A stretch of 64,000 nucleotides of DNA from an uncultured Pseudomonadota bacterium (GTDB lineage: Bacteria; Pseudomonadota; Gammaproteobacteria; Burkholderiales; JALYOK01): contig CADEHE010000003.1 of the NCBI GenBank assembly GCA_902826775.1, positions 248,001 through 312,000 of the forward strand, written 5' to 3'. Shown here piece after piece: positions 16,614 to 24,916 of this stretch (its first letter is position 1; each line of letters opens with the position of its first letter). Below the pieces are notes generated by a model. The model did no database searches, was not told where the DNA came from, and saw nothing but the letters and a program-made list of their open reading frames with translations. The translations under genes were made by a program, and so were the position numbers.

Positions 16614-16946
16614 CGCGGGATTCCGGTACCGCCATCGAACTCTGAATTGTCGCCGGATCGAAGGTGGCATTGGTCCCGAACTCGAGAGGATCAAGATCAC
16701 GGCTTCTAGGCATCGCGTTTTGCCATTCAGATTTACGCTTCTGGCCGAGATTCTCGAAACGAATATTTCGGCGACCCATGTAACCTTCCAACAAAATTGC
16801 GCGACTTTTCGATGGCCCCCAATCCGCCGGTCGTTACCAGCGCGCCGAAGATCGCTTTTTTGGCTCAGCGGCTCGCTTCGAATAAACTCTTTATAGCCGT
16901 TTTCGCCCAGTTTTCGTCGCCCTTTCCGAATTTCGGAAAGCACGAA
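16614..16946 (-). pseudogene. Possible remnant of an unidentified gene (minus strand)
   Basis: This 333-base gap contains protein-like reading on the minus strand: GDENWAKTAIKSLFEASR, an in-frame TGA, AKKAIFGALVTTGGLGAIEKS, then a frame change into ILLEGYMGRRNIRFENLG and a tail through 16600. The continuity of plausible amino-acid sequence across one stop and one frameshift suggests a decayed gene of about 110 residues. I cannot name the family, and chance is not excluded. No promoter or terminator is evident. Confidence 0.35.
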
Positions 16947-18671
16947 TCATTGCCGCAGCGCTAGTTTTCCTTTGAGCACCTGACCCGCGTTGGCCCCAGT
17001 CGCTTCACCATTTTCGAACGCCACCGTCCCATTGACGATAGTGGCACGAATGCCTTCCGCCTTTTGCACCAGCCGCCGCGCACCACCGGGTAGATCGGTC
17101 TCGACGGTCGGCAAGCAGGGACGTATGCGATCTTCTTCGAACAGCACGAAGTCGGCTTTGTAGCCTTCCTTGATAAGTCCGCGGTCATTGAATTCCCAGG
17201 CGGCGGCGTTGTCGTGCGTCATTTTCTTCACCGCCTGTTCGAGCGTGAACTCGCCGCGCTTGCGCACCCAATAATTCAAGAAATGCGTTTGCAGCGACGA
17301 GCCCATCTCTTGGCAGACGTGCGCCCCGGAGTCGGAAAAAGTAGCGAGTGTATGGTTGTGCTTGAGCATGCCGAGAATGTCGTCCTGCGATTCATTCACT
17401 AGCGGCTGCACGTAAATCTGGTTTTCGTCGGCGAGGCATAGATCGATCATCACGTCCACCGGATGCTGACCGCGCGCCCTGGCGATTTCATCAACGGTTG
17501 GATCGTCCCAATCGACACCTTTCAGCGCGAACAGGTTGGTGTAGTCCGGCTTGCGTGGATCGGTCGTGGCCGCACCACCCCCTTGTAACTTGGTGTCCTT
17601 CGGCTTCATCGCCGCTTCGGCAGCGATCAGTTCGCGGCGCACGTTGGCATTGCGCAGCAGCACTTTCTGCTCGGCCAGCGGCAGTGCCCGTATTGTTTTC
17701 CATGCCGGCAGCACGTCGAACGGCAGGTACGATTTCAGCGAGAAGATCGCGTTGATCGAGCGCGTCGTGCCTTGGCCGAACATGCGCCCGCCCGCCGCCA
17801 TGGTTTCATCGATCACCTGCGTTTGCGTTTGCCAAGATGCGGGGTCCTCGCCTTGGCGCGTGGTGACCACGCCGAACATGATCGGTCGGCCGTAACTGAT
17901 CGCGAAGCGCTTCATACGCGCCAGAAACGCGCCGTTCTCGGCGCTGTTGGTAATGTCCGGGCCGGTCTGGTAAATGCCAGCGTCGATCTCGCCCATCGCC
18001 GCGACGATGCGCTCGATCTCATCCCACCCGGCAATGCGGCTGGCGACTGGCGTGCCTTCGGGCGTCATGTGCGTGTGCGTGCGCGAGCTGGAAAATCCCA
18101 ACGCCCCCGCTTTCACACCGTCCTGCACCAGCCGCGCCATGCGCGCGATTTCGTCCTCGGTTGCTTTTTCCGACAGCGCGCGTTTGCCCATCACATAAAT
18201 ACGCACCGCCGAATGCCCGATGTACATGCCATAGTTGAGCGCTTTGGGCCGCCGCTCCACCGCGGCCATGTATTCTGGAAAACTCTCCCAGGTCCAGTCG
18301 ATGCCCGCCGCCATGGCCTCGGTGGAAATATCCTCCACGTAAGACAAGCTGTTCGCGTACCATTGGCGGTCGGCCGGTTTGCAGGGCGCCAGCGTAAAGC
18401 CGCAGTTGCTCATGACGACGGTGGTCACACCGTGCCAGCACGAGCAGCTTCCCAACGGATCCCACATGACTTGCGCATCCATATGGGTGTGACCGTCGAT
18501 GAAGCCCGGCGCGACAATTAAACCGTTCGCGTCGATGCTGCGCTTGGCGCCTTCGTTCACCCGCCCGATCTTGACGATGCGGCCATCGGCGATGCCGACA
18601 TCCGCGGCGAAGCGCTTGGCGCCCGAGCCGTCGACAACGGTACCGCCGCGTATCAGTAGATCGAGTGTCAT
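16947..18671 (-). CDS. N-acyl-D-amino-acid deacylase-family amidohydrolase
   Basis: A 574-residue metal-dependent amidohydrolase. Key elements are GFIDGHTHMD (His61, His63), SNCGF with Cys90 at the bridging-ligand position known for D-aminoacylase, SSRTHTHM (about 205) and FSDSGAH carrying the catalytic Asp. The N-terminal small beta-sandwich (LLIRGGTVVDGSGA) and C-terminal return of that domain (GYKADFVLFEED, IVNGTVAFENGEATGA) are complete. It should hydrolyse an N-acyl or amide bond, perhaps of a D-amino acid. There is no signal peptide. It is transcribed towards the end of the catabolic island but has no clear tie to it. Confidence 0.85.
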   Translation of the reverse strand: MTLDLLIRGGTVVDGSGAKRFAADVGIADGRIVKIGRVNEGAKRSIDANGLIVAPGFIDGHTHMDAQVMWDPLGSCSCWHGVTTVVMSNCGFTLAPCKPADRQWYANSLSYVEDISTEAMAAGIDWTWESFPEYMAAVERRPKALNYGMYIGHSAVRIYVMGKRALSEKATEDEIARMARLVQDGVKAGALGFSSSRTHTHMTPEGTPVASRIAGWDEIERIVAAMGEIDAGIYQTGPDITNSAENGAFLARMKRFAISYGRPIMFGVVTTRQGEDPASWQTQTQVIDETMAAGGRMFGQGTTRSINAIFSLKSYLPFDVLPAWKTIRALPLAEQKVLLRNANVRRELIAAEAAMKPKDTKLQGGGAATTDPRKPDYTNLFALKGVDWDDPTVDEIARARGQHPVDVMIDLCLADENQIYVQPLVNESQDDILGMLKHNHTLATFSDSGAHVCQEMGSSLQTHFLNYWVRKRGEFTLEQAVKKMTHDNAAAWEFNDRGLIKEGYKADFVLFEEDRIRPCLPTVETDLPGGARRLVQKAEGIRATIVNGTVAFENGEATGANAGQVLKGKLALRQ

Positions 18672-18713
18672 GGCGTTCTCCTGGATAGAAGCGCTATTCT
18701 ACCCAGCCGCGCG

Positions 18714-19442
18714 CTACTTTTTCTTCAACCGCATCGGCATCATCGCGTCCTCGGCGCCGCTGAGCGATCCGTCGTCGTTCGCCGTGAGAGCGAGATTCTC
18801 GCCGTCGAAGGTGACGTCCACGCCCTGCGCATTTTGCTTGTAGGTGCACCGCCCGGTCATCGGACCGAAAGAGATGTAGCACTTGTTCGCGGCTTGAAAC
18901 TCCAACTTCACCGAACCGTCGGCATTCTCCCAATTGCCTTGCAGCTTGATCGACGCCGCCGCTCCTGCGGCAGCGATTGCGGCCGGCGCGGATTTGTCGG
19001 ACTTGGCCGGTGCGGCCGCGCCGGCAACGCGCAAATCTTTGCACTCAACCCAACCGATCGTGGTCGCCGTGGGCGTCTTGACTTGACACCAGTTGCCGTT
19101 GACTTTCGTTACGCTACCCTTTTCCATCACGTTGGCATCAAGCCAACTTACCGCTGCGCCGACACTGATGGCTGCGTTGGGCACACCTGCCTTCTGGACC
19201 AGACGCAATTTTTGCGTGTTCACCGGAACTTGCTTGCCGGTGGGTAACTGTATCGTGACGTAGCCCGACGCATCCGGACCCACGACAATCTCCGCCAAAG
19301 TGGGCCCGAGACCGCTGACGACCTCGACCAAATCACCGACGCTCGCACGCTCGCTTGCTGCCATTGCCAAAGGATCAAGAAGTGAAAAACACAATCCGAC
19401 CAACAACCGGTGAATCACACGCTTCCGTAGCACGTTCCTCAT
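18714..19442 (-). CDS. Exported protein of unknown function
   Basis: A 242-residue protein with an N-terminal signal peptide (RKRVIHRLLVGLCFSLL, cleavage near AMA-A at 29). Two beta-rich parts follow: residues about 35-85 (VGDLVEVVSGLGPTLAEIVV) and 90-130 (AVSWLDANVMEKGSVTKVNGNWCQVKT) resemble Tudor/SH3-like barrels. An Ala/Pro/Lys linker leads to a C-terminal domain (KLQGNWENADGSVKLEF) with two Cys that could form a disulphide. It probably acts in the periplasm or outside. I do not recognise the family. It is separated by 42 bases from the amidohydrolase, which follows it on the same strand. Confidence 0.7.
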   Translation of the reverse strand: MRNVLRKRVIHRLLVGLCFSLLDPLAMAASERASVGDLVEVVSGLGPTLAEIVVGPDASGYVTIQLPTGKQVPVNTQKLRLVQKAGVPNAAISVGAAVSWLDANVMEKGSVTKVNGNWCQVKTPTATTIGWVECKDLRVAGAAAPAKSDKSAPAAIAAAGAAASIKLQGNWENADGSVKLEFQAANKCYISFGPMTGRCTYKQNAQGVDVTFDGENLALTANDDGSLSGAEDAMMPMRLKKK

Positions 19443-19599
19443 TGGAATTCTCCGCGTCGCGTTTGAGAAGGAAGGCCGCTACGATCAACCTCCGGTCTGA
19501 TTATTCGCCGCAGGACGGAAGTTCGCAGGCGTGCCTACGCCTACTCTATCCCCGCGCAACGGGAGGGTCAATCGCCGCCTTGAGCGACAACTTGGCAGC

Positions 19600-20625
19600 T
19601 TAAGCGGAAACTAAGTTAAGCCGCTCGGCAACTTGGACGAGCGTCACGCGCCCGAGGCTAGGCAAGCTCAGTTCAGGACCTTGATCGATTTGCGGATAAT
19701 TTCTGCGCATGGAGCGCTCATAGGCCGGATCGTAATGCACGCGCATGATGCGCTCGAACAACTGGGGCATCTCACGCTTGTCCGCGAACTCGCGCCACGC
19801 GGAGAACTCATCGTTGCCGATCAGCGGCGTGAGATGGCGCAGCTTTTCCAATAAGCCTTCCGGGTCTTGCTCAAAGTGTGCGTAGTCCTCGCGCCAGAGT
19901 TTCACCCGCTCCGCCATTGAGGCTTCGACGCGGAAGCACGTGCCTTGATGCATGGCGTCGAACAGTGCCTGCGGCACTTGGCGCTCACCGATCTTCTTGC
20001 TTTCGGCTTCGACCCACACAGGCCGGGCCGGATCGAACTTCATCAATGCTTCGAGCACATAGGTCTCGAATAACTTCTGGCTCGGCTGTTCGATGTTCGG
20101 AATGGCACCGATCAACGAACCGCGATGTTTGGCGAACTCTTCGAGATCGAGCACCTGTGCGCCCACCTCTTGCAACGCTTGCAGCAAACGCGTCTTACCG
20201 CATCCGGTAGGGCCGCATAGCACGTGGAATTTGAATCTTGCCGGCACGACTTCAAGCTCGGCGTTGACCCAGCGCCGGTACGCTTTCCAACCGCCCTTGA
20301 GCCGCTCGACCTTGTAACCGATGGTATCGAGCGCGTCGAACCATAATCGGCTGCGCTTGCCGCCGCGAAAGCAGTACACCAGCACTTTGCCGCGCGGTTG
20401 GCAGCGGCTGGCTACGATCTTGAGCGCATCAGCAATGTTGCGCAGCGAATATTCGACGCCGATCAAGTAAGCATGATGCGGGCTGGTGCGATGCAGCGTG
20501 CCGACCTCGGCGTATTCCTCATCGTTCACCACCGGCAAGTTGAGCGCGCCGGGAATGTGATCTTCCTCATATTCGCGCGGGCTGCGCGCGTCGATGATGA
20601 GTTCGTAAGCGGAGAAATCCAACAT
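19600..20625 (-). CDS. mnmH: tRNA 2-selenouridine synthase
   Basis: A 341-residue MnmH (SelU/YbbB). The N-terminal rhodanese domain (IIDARSPREYEEDHIPGALN) carries the catalytic Cys85 in VYCFRGGKRS; a P-loop follows (GPTGCGKT, 138-145) in the second domain. The enzyme replaces sulphur of 2-thiouridine at the tRNA wobble position with selenium, via a geranylated intermediate, using selenophosphate. ATG 20625 is chosen over a start nine codons upstream because it begins at the rhodanese fold; no strong ribosome site is visible. A tRNA-Arg gene lies just upstream on the same strand. Confidence 0.93.
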   Translation of the reverse strand: MLDFSAYELIIDARSPREYEEDHIPGALNLPVVNDEEYAEVGTLHRTSPHHAYLIGVEYSLRNIADALKIVASRCQPRGKVLVYCFRGGKRSRLWFDALDTIGYKVERLKGGWKAYRRWVNAELEVVPARFKFHVLCGPTGCGKTRLLQALQEVGAQVLDLEEFAKHRGSLIGAIPNIEQPSQKLFETYVLEALMKFDPARPVWVEAESKKIGERQVPQALFDAMHQGTCFRVEASMAERVKLWREDYAHFEQDPEGLLEKLRHLTPLIGNDEFSAWREFADKREMPQLFERIMRVHYDPAYERSMRRNYPQIDQGPELSLPSLGRVTLVQVAERLNLVSA

Positions 20626-20659
20626 GCGGGATCGCCAAAGAGACAGCCACAAAGTTTGA

Positions 20660-20736
20660 TGGCGCGCCCGGCGGGACTTGAACCCACAACCCCCGGCTTA
20701 GAAGGCCGGTGCTCTATCCGGTTGAGCTACGGGCAC
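20660..20736 (-). tRNA. tRNA-Arg (anticodon TCT)
   Basis: Read on the minus strand, a 77-base cloverleaf: a 7-bp acceptor stem starting GTGCCCG and pairing with CGGGCGC (one G-T wobble), D arm AGCTCAACCGGATAGAGC, anticodon loop CTTCTAA giving TCT, T arm GGGTTCAAGTCCC, and an encoded CCA end (20660-20662). The anticodon decodes AGA, a rare codon in this GC-rich sequence. It lies 34 bases upstream of mnmH. Short frames through it that read RPAGLEPTTPGLEG are the familiar false ORF of tRNA genes. Confidence 0.95.
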
Positions 20737-20957
20737 ACGTGAGCCTGGCATTTTACCGCGTGCAAGGTCGTCGATCTGCAGTTTTCCGAACGCGGAGCCA
20801 TAAGAACTATTGTTACTTATGCATCGATCGGCGGGAAAATTGCCTTCTCGCCTAGCCAGTTGGATTGCGCGTTGGCAATGCACACTGCACCCACTATCTA
20901 TTCAGAACTCTCACTCACACTTACAGTTCACTATATACTTGCTGCTGTATAAAAGTG
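20737..20957. other. Intergenic stretch, nothing recognised
   Basis: About 220 bases between the tRNA and the SAF-domain oxidoreductase. It is more AT-rich than its flanks and must hold the tRNA promoter (minus strand). No other gene or clear terminator was found. Confidence 0.4.
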
Positions 20958-22316
20958 TTATGCGACCTTAACTTGAGCCGGCGCGAACATGGCTTCCATC
21001 TCACGCCGCGTCTTGTACGCCGCGAGAGTAGTATCCATCGCGACGTCCGCCCACGTCAGGCTTTGCCCCTTCTTCAGCGGCCGGATCAGCTTCACGTTAT
21101 GCGCGAGCCCGAGCGGCAAGCCGCCGATGCGCTGTGACTTTTCCGCAGGAAAGAGCTTGCCCCAAACGGTGTAGCCGCCTTCGCCGTCCAAGGTTTCGCC
21201 GACTGCTAGATCGCGTTTGGCGGTAGCCACCACATCCGCATTCCAGCACGTTGCCGCACCGGTCGATTCGCTGCGCAGGCCCACAGCGGCCACCGATACA
21301 CCGACTTCCAACCCGATCAAATGCCAGCGCTTGTACAAGCACGCGTAGCGCCCGCTTGGGTCGGTGCGAACTTTATATTCTTCGAAGCAGTTGCGGATAT
21401 ATTCGGTTTCGCCCTCGAAGCACACCCACACGCCCATGCGAATTTCGTATGGGATTGCGCGGCCATCGGCCTCAAGCGAAGAGATCACTTCCACCATGCC
21501 CTTGCGTTCCAGCACACCGCCATCGCTCTTCGGGCGCATGACATATGGAATGTCGTCCACGCTCGCAGGCGGAAACGCCAGCCCGCTATCGGGAACGGCC
21601 AACCCAGTCGCGTTGGCTACGGCGGTGCTTTCGATCGCAGGCTTAGAACCGTCGAGGAAAGAGTTGAACATCTTGGGATTCAAGCCACCGCGCTTCGCTT
21701 GTTCCGATGTCAAGCCGTAATTGCCCCATACCGTATCCGGAGTGGATTCGCAAAAATGCGGTAGCCACTTGTGGCCGCGCCCGGCGGCGACGATGGGGAA
21801 ACCGCAGGTGCGTGCCCAGTCGACCAAATCACAAATCAGCGCAGGCTGATCGCCGAACGCGAGGCTGTAGATGACCCCCGCATCCGCCGCTTTTCGCGCC
21901 AGCAAAGGTCCGCAAAATGCGTCCGCCTCTACGGTCACGTTGACCACGTGTTTGCCGGCGCGAAAAGCCGCCAAGCAATGATCGACCGCCGCGATCGGAT
22001 TGCCGGTGCATTCAATGATGATCTCGATCGCCGGGTGGTTGACCAGCGCGGCCCAATCGTCGGACAAATAAGTGTTGCCTTTGGCGAGAGCGTCATCCAG
22101 CGACGTAGCCGCGGTTCGCTCTGCCTTCCAGCCTACGCGCTCCAGATTGGCCCGGGCATTGGCGGGCGACAGGTCGGCGATGCCTACTAGATGCACACCG
22201 GGCGTGTTCGGCACCTGCGCCAGGTACATCGAGCCGAATTTGCCGGCGCCGATCAAACCTACGCGCAGCGGTTTGCCTTGGGCTTGACGTTGCAGAAGTT
22301 TAGCGTGGAGGTTCAT
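20958..22316 (-). CDS. NAD(P)-dependent oxidoreductase with SAF domain (homoserine-dehydrogenase-like)
   Basis: A 452-residue protein. Residues about 18-150 form a Rossmann domain (RVGLIGAGKFGSMYLAQV, VVNVTVEADAF); the middle resembles homoserine dehydrogenase or Gfo/Idh-type catalytic domains (RGHKWLPHFCESTPDTVWGNYG); the C-terminal 90 residues are a SAF-like domain (TAKRDLAVGETLDGEGGYTVWGKL). Proteins of this architecture are often misannotated as FlgA-like. ATG 22316 lies 2 bases after the dioxygenase stop codon, so the two are translationally coupled. The substrate is unknown; the partner dioxygenase may make it. Confidence 0.8.
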   Translation of the reverse strand: MNLHAKLLQRQAQGKPLRVGLIGAGKFGSMYLAQVPNTPGVHLVGIADLSPANARANLERVGWKAERTAATSLDDALAKGNTYLSDDWAALVNHPAIEIIIECTGNPIAAVDHCLAAFRAGKHVVNVTVEADAFCGPLLARKAADAGVIYSLAFGDQPALICDLVDWARTCGFPIVAAGRGHKWLPHFCESTPDTVWGNYGLTSEQAKRGGLNPKMFNSFLDGSKPAIESTAVANATGLAVPDSGLAFPPASVDDIPYVMRPKSDGGVLERKGMVEVISSLEADGRAIPYEIRMGVWVCFEGETEYIRNCFEEYKVRTDPSGRYACLYKRWHLIGLEVGVSVAAVGLRSESTGAATCWNADVVATAKRDLAVGETLDGEGGYTVWGKLFPAEKSQRIGGLPLGLAHNVKLIRPLKKGQSLTWADVAMDTTLAAYKTRREMEAMFAPAQVKVA

Positions 22317-22318
22317 GC

Positions 22319-23164
22319 TCAAGCCGCCTTAAGCATCGATTTGAGTTCTTCCTCCGGCGTGCCGTCTTTCCAAGGCAAATCGACCGGGTAGTCCTGCAAC
22401 AAGCAATCGTCCGGCAAGCATGCAATCGGCGTGAAATCGCGATGCGCGATATAGCCGGGACGCTTGAAGCGACGTATGTGATTAGAAACGGCGCACAGCG
22501 ACAAGTACACGCTGACGCGATTCCATGGGCTTAGGTTCGATCCCGACGCGTGCACCAGGCAACCATGGAACATGATCATCGTGCCCGCCGGACCTTTCGG
22601 TGCGACCAATCCGCCGCGCTCCACCAATTTGCGGATGGTGTCGTTGTCGATGGTCCAGAGCGGGTAGCTGGTAGTGCTCACGTCATGCCCGGCTTCGAGC
22701 ACGCCGAGTTTGTGACTGCCCGGGATGAACATGAGCGGCCCGTTGAACTCCGTGACCTCGTCCAAAAAGATCGCGATGTTCATCGCGCGCGCTTCCGGCA
22801 TCTGATCGTCGTTCAACCAAGTGCCGTAATCTTGATGCCACTGCCACACGTCGCCGTCGAACGCCATCTTGCCGTTGATCTTGAATTGATGCATGTAGAC
22901 GTCTTCGTCGAATACCTGCTTCACCGGTTCCACCATGCGTGGATGGCGCGCGAGCCGCGCGTAAGGCGCGCTGTACATGTGCGCGGCGAAGTTGGTGCGC
23001 ACGCTGTCGGAGCCTTTCTCGCGCACATTTTCCGGGCGGCGCATGGCGTACAGGCGCGGCACTTCGTCGGCGAGTTTCTTCATCTCTTCGGGCGTGAACA
23101 AACTGGGGAAAAGTAGATACCCGTCACGATCGAATTGCTCAAGCTGCGTTTGTGTCAGTCTCAT
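22319..23164 (-). CDS. Phytanoyl-CoA dioxygenase (PhyH)-family Fe(II)/2-oxoglutarate enzyme
   Basis: A 281-residue non-haem iron dioxygenase. The facial triad is visible as WHQD (His and Asp, about residues 125-127) and the distal His in MFHGCLVHASGSN; the 2-oxoglutarate-binding Arg is likely in SPWNRVS. The N-terminus (EQFDRDGYLLFPSLFTPEEM) is typical of PhyH, and the QWHQDYGTW and FIPGSHK segments recall ectoine-hydroxylase-like members. It probably hydroxylates a small metabolite. It lies between a GntR regulator (35 bases upstream) and a coupled oxidoreductase gene. Confidence 0.87.
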   Translation of the reverse strand: MRLTQTQLEQFDRDGYLLFPSLFTPEEMKKLADEVPRLYAMRRPENVREKGSDSVRTNFAAHMYSAPYARLARHPRMVEPVKQVFDEDVYMHQFKINGKMAFDGDVWQWHQDYGTWLNDDQMPEARAMNIAIFLDEVTEFNGPLMFIPGSHKLGVLEAGHDVSTTSYPLWTIDNDTIRKLVERGGLVAPKGPAGTMIMFHGCLVHASGSNLSPWNRVSVYLSLCAVSNHIRRFKRPGYIAHRDFTPIACLPDDCLLQDYPVDLPWKDGTPEEELKSMLKAA

Positions 23165-23199
23165 GGCGCCTCCAAGTGAAATTTAGTGATCTTGCGCCG

Positions 23200-23859
23200 C
23201 TAGGCCACCGCGGCGCGTTGCAATGATTGTGTAATCGCGCGCCCGGCGTGCTCACCGTGTTCGCGCGTCAAACGCTCCGCCTTCGCCGCGTCTCCGGTGC
23301 GAATGGCGTGCGCGATTGCTTCGTGCTCGTCCCACACTGTCTCGCGCAAGCCAGCCGCTTGCAGCACAGCGCCCATAGCGCGGCGGATATGGGCCCAATG
23401 CCGATTCGCCGATTGCGCGATGAGCGGATTGCCGCTGGCGTCGTAGAGCGCGTTGTGAAATGCAATGTCAGCTTTGATCATGGCTTCAAGCGCGCGGCCG
23501 TACGCCGCTTTGCGCCCGCGCGCGATCAAATCGGCGTCAATACTAACCTTGCGCTGCGCCGCCAAGCGCGCCGCCAGCGCATCCAACGCCCCGCGCAACT
23601 GATAAACCTGCGCGATGGCGTGAGCGTCGATCGGCGTAACCATCACGCCGCGTTTGCCGGCATCGACAACGAAGCCATCTTGCTTGAGCAGGCGCAGCGC
23701 CTGCAACACCGGCTGGCGCGAGACGTTGAGTTGCGCTGCCAATTCCTCTTGCGTCAAGCGCGCACCGGGAGCTAAGCCACCCTCGGCAATGGAGGACAGC
23801 AGCGCATCGTATACGCGCTCGACCAAATCAGGCTCGGCGGCAAGCTGACTGAGAGCCAC
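23200..23859 (-). CDS. GntR-family (FCD-type) transcriptional regulator
   Basis: A 219-residue regulator: a winged helix at residues about 8-75 ([46 protein letters not shown]) and an all-helical FCD domain with metal-site-like residues (KADIAFHNALYDASGNPL, DEHEAIAHAI, LTREHGEHAG). The start is uncertain: a longer frame runs to 24045 but crosses the operator at 23879-23895, so GTG 23859 just inside the operator is preferred, giving the usual family length. No good ribosome site is visible. It heads an operon with the dioxygenase and oxidoreductase and probably senses their substrate. Confidence 0.85.
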   Translation of the reverse strand: MALSQLAAEPDLVERVYDALLSSIAEGGLAPGARLTQEELAAQLNVSRQPVLQALRLLKQDGFVVDAGKRGVMVTPIDAHAIAQVYQLRGALDALAARLAAQRKVSIDADLIARGRKAAYGRALEAMIKADIAFHNALYDASGNPLIAQSANRHWAHIRRAMGAVLQAAGLRETVWDEHEAIAHAIRTGDAAKAERLTREHGEHAGRAITQSLQRAAVA

Positions 23860-23878
23860 TAGTAGAGAAGGTTCAAAT

Positions 23879-23895
23879 TTGTATTCTGTATACAA
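23879..23895. promoter_or_regulatory. GntR-type operator
   Basis: TTGTATTCTGTATACAA has perfect 6-bp arms TTGTAT/ATACAA around a 5-base centre, the form typical of FadR/VanR-subfamily GntR sites. It lies 19 bases upstream of the proposed GntR start, which fits autoregulation of the whole three-gene operon. Confidence 0.7.
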
Positions 23896-24036
23896 TACGC
23901 GAATCCGGCGCAGCTGTCTACAGCGCACGCGCCGTGACTCGACAACGTCAGCCAAAACCGCGCATGGACGTTTATGCGCAAGAACGGCCCGCGCCAGAGC
24001 GGGTAGAATGCGCGCTTTCCTCAGGAGACCCGCCGA

Positions 24037-24705
24037 ATGACTCACCTAAAACGCGCAGCGCTGCTGCTTGCGACCTTCACCTTGCCCCTCGCCGCTGCCG
24101 CGCAAAAACTCGATACCGATGCGCAGAAAACCGTTTACGCGATCGGTGTGGCGATCAGTCAATCGCTGCAGAGTTTCTCGCTCACGAAAGACGAACTTGA
24201 TCTGGTCAAGGCGGGCTTGCACGACGGTGTCCTCAAAGCGCCCAAGCTCAAGCCGGAAGACTACATGCAGAAGATTCAGGCGTTCCAAGCAGGGCGCGCC
24301 AAGATTGCAGCGGCGGCCGAAGAGAAGGCCGGCACCAGCTTCCTGGAAAAAGCGGCTAAAGAAAAGGGCGCAACCAAAGCACCGGACGGCTTTGTCATCA
24401 CCACGCTTAAAGTGGGTAAAGGCCCAGCCCCCACGGCGTCTGACCAAGTCAAAGTGCACTACCACGGCACCCTGACCGACGGCACTGTATTTGATAGCTC
24501 GGTGGAGCGCGGCACCCCCACGACGTTTCCACTTAGCGGCGTGATCGCGTGCTGGACTAAAGGCGTGCAGATGATGAAGGTCGGCGGCAAAGCGCGCTTG
24601 GTATGCCCGCCCGCACTGGCTTACGGCGACCGCGGCGCACCACCTAAAATCAAGCCAGGTGCGACGCTGGTGTTTGAAGTCGAATTGTTGGAGATTGTGA
24701 AGTAG
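24037..24705 (+). CDS. FKBP-type peptidyl-prolyl isomerase, exported
   Basis: A 222-residue Mip/FkpA-like chaperone. It has a signal peptide (residues 1-22, LPLAAAAQ), an alpha-helical dimerisation domain (about 25-110, including TVYAIGVAISQSLQSFSLTKDE) and an FKBP domain (about 120-222: VKVHYHGTLTDGTVFDSS, LVCPPALAYGDRGAPPKIKPGATLVFEVELLEI). It should accelerate proline isomerisation during periplasmic folding. AGGAG lies upstream of the ATG. It is transcribed alone and diverges from the GntR operon; a hairpin follows its stop codon. Confidence 0.92.
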   Translation: MTHLKRAALLLATFTLPLAAAAQKLDTDAQKTVYAIGVAISQSLQSFSLTKDELDLVKAGLHDGVLKAPKLKPEDYMQKIQAFQAGRAKIAAAAEEKAGTSFLEKAAKEKGATKAPDGFVITTLKVGKGPAPTASDQVKVHYHGTLTDGTVFDSSVERGTPTTFPLSGVIACWTKGVQMMKVGGKARLVCPPALAYGDRGAPPKIKPGATLVFEVELLEIVK

Positions 24706-24724
24706 TAAGTAGTGCTTGAACGCT

Positions 24725-24756
24725 CCGGATTACGCGCCGAAACGGCGCTAATCCGG
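24725..24756. terminator. REP-like hairpin after the FKBP gene
   Basis: CCGGATTA and TAATCCGG enclose GCGCCG-AAA-CGGCGC, giving a 14-bp stem with one bulged base. There is no long T-run. The sequence resembles the GGATTA...TAATCC repetitive extragenic palindromes common in proteobacteria. It lies 19 bases after the fkpA-like stop and may protect or end transcripts from both sides. Confidence 0.6.
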
Positions 24757-24916
24757 GCTACTCTGCCCCTACCGCTCGTCCGCAGTTATTCTGCGTTTGA
24801 CCTGAGCTTGTCGCGGGCCGATAGCTTATGCGGCTCGACAAACACCGCGCGAACGCGATTTGCGCTCGGGTTTTGCGCCATCCGCCTCTCTCCTCTCGCC
24901 TACCGCCCCACGGCCA

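Noticed and set aside
20398..20742. Plus-strand protein ending RPAGLEPTTPGLEGRC and more
   Set aside because: This is the well-known false frame across a tRNA gene, here tRNA-Arg.
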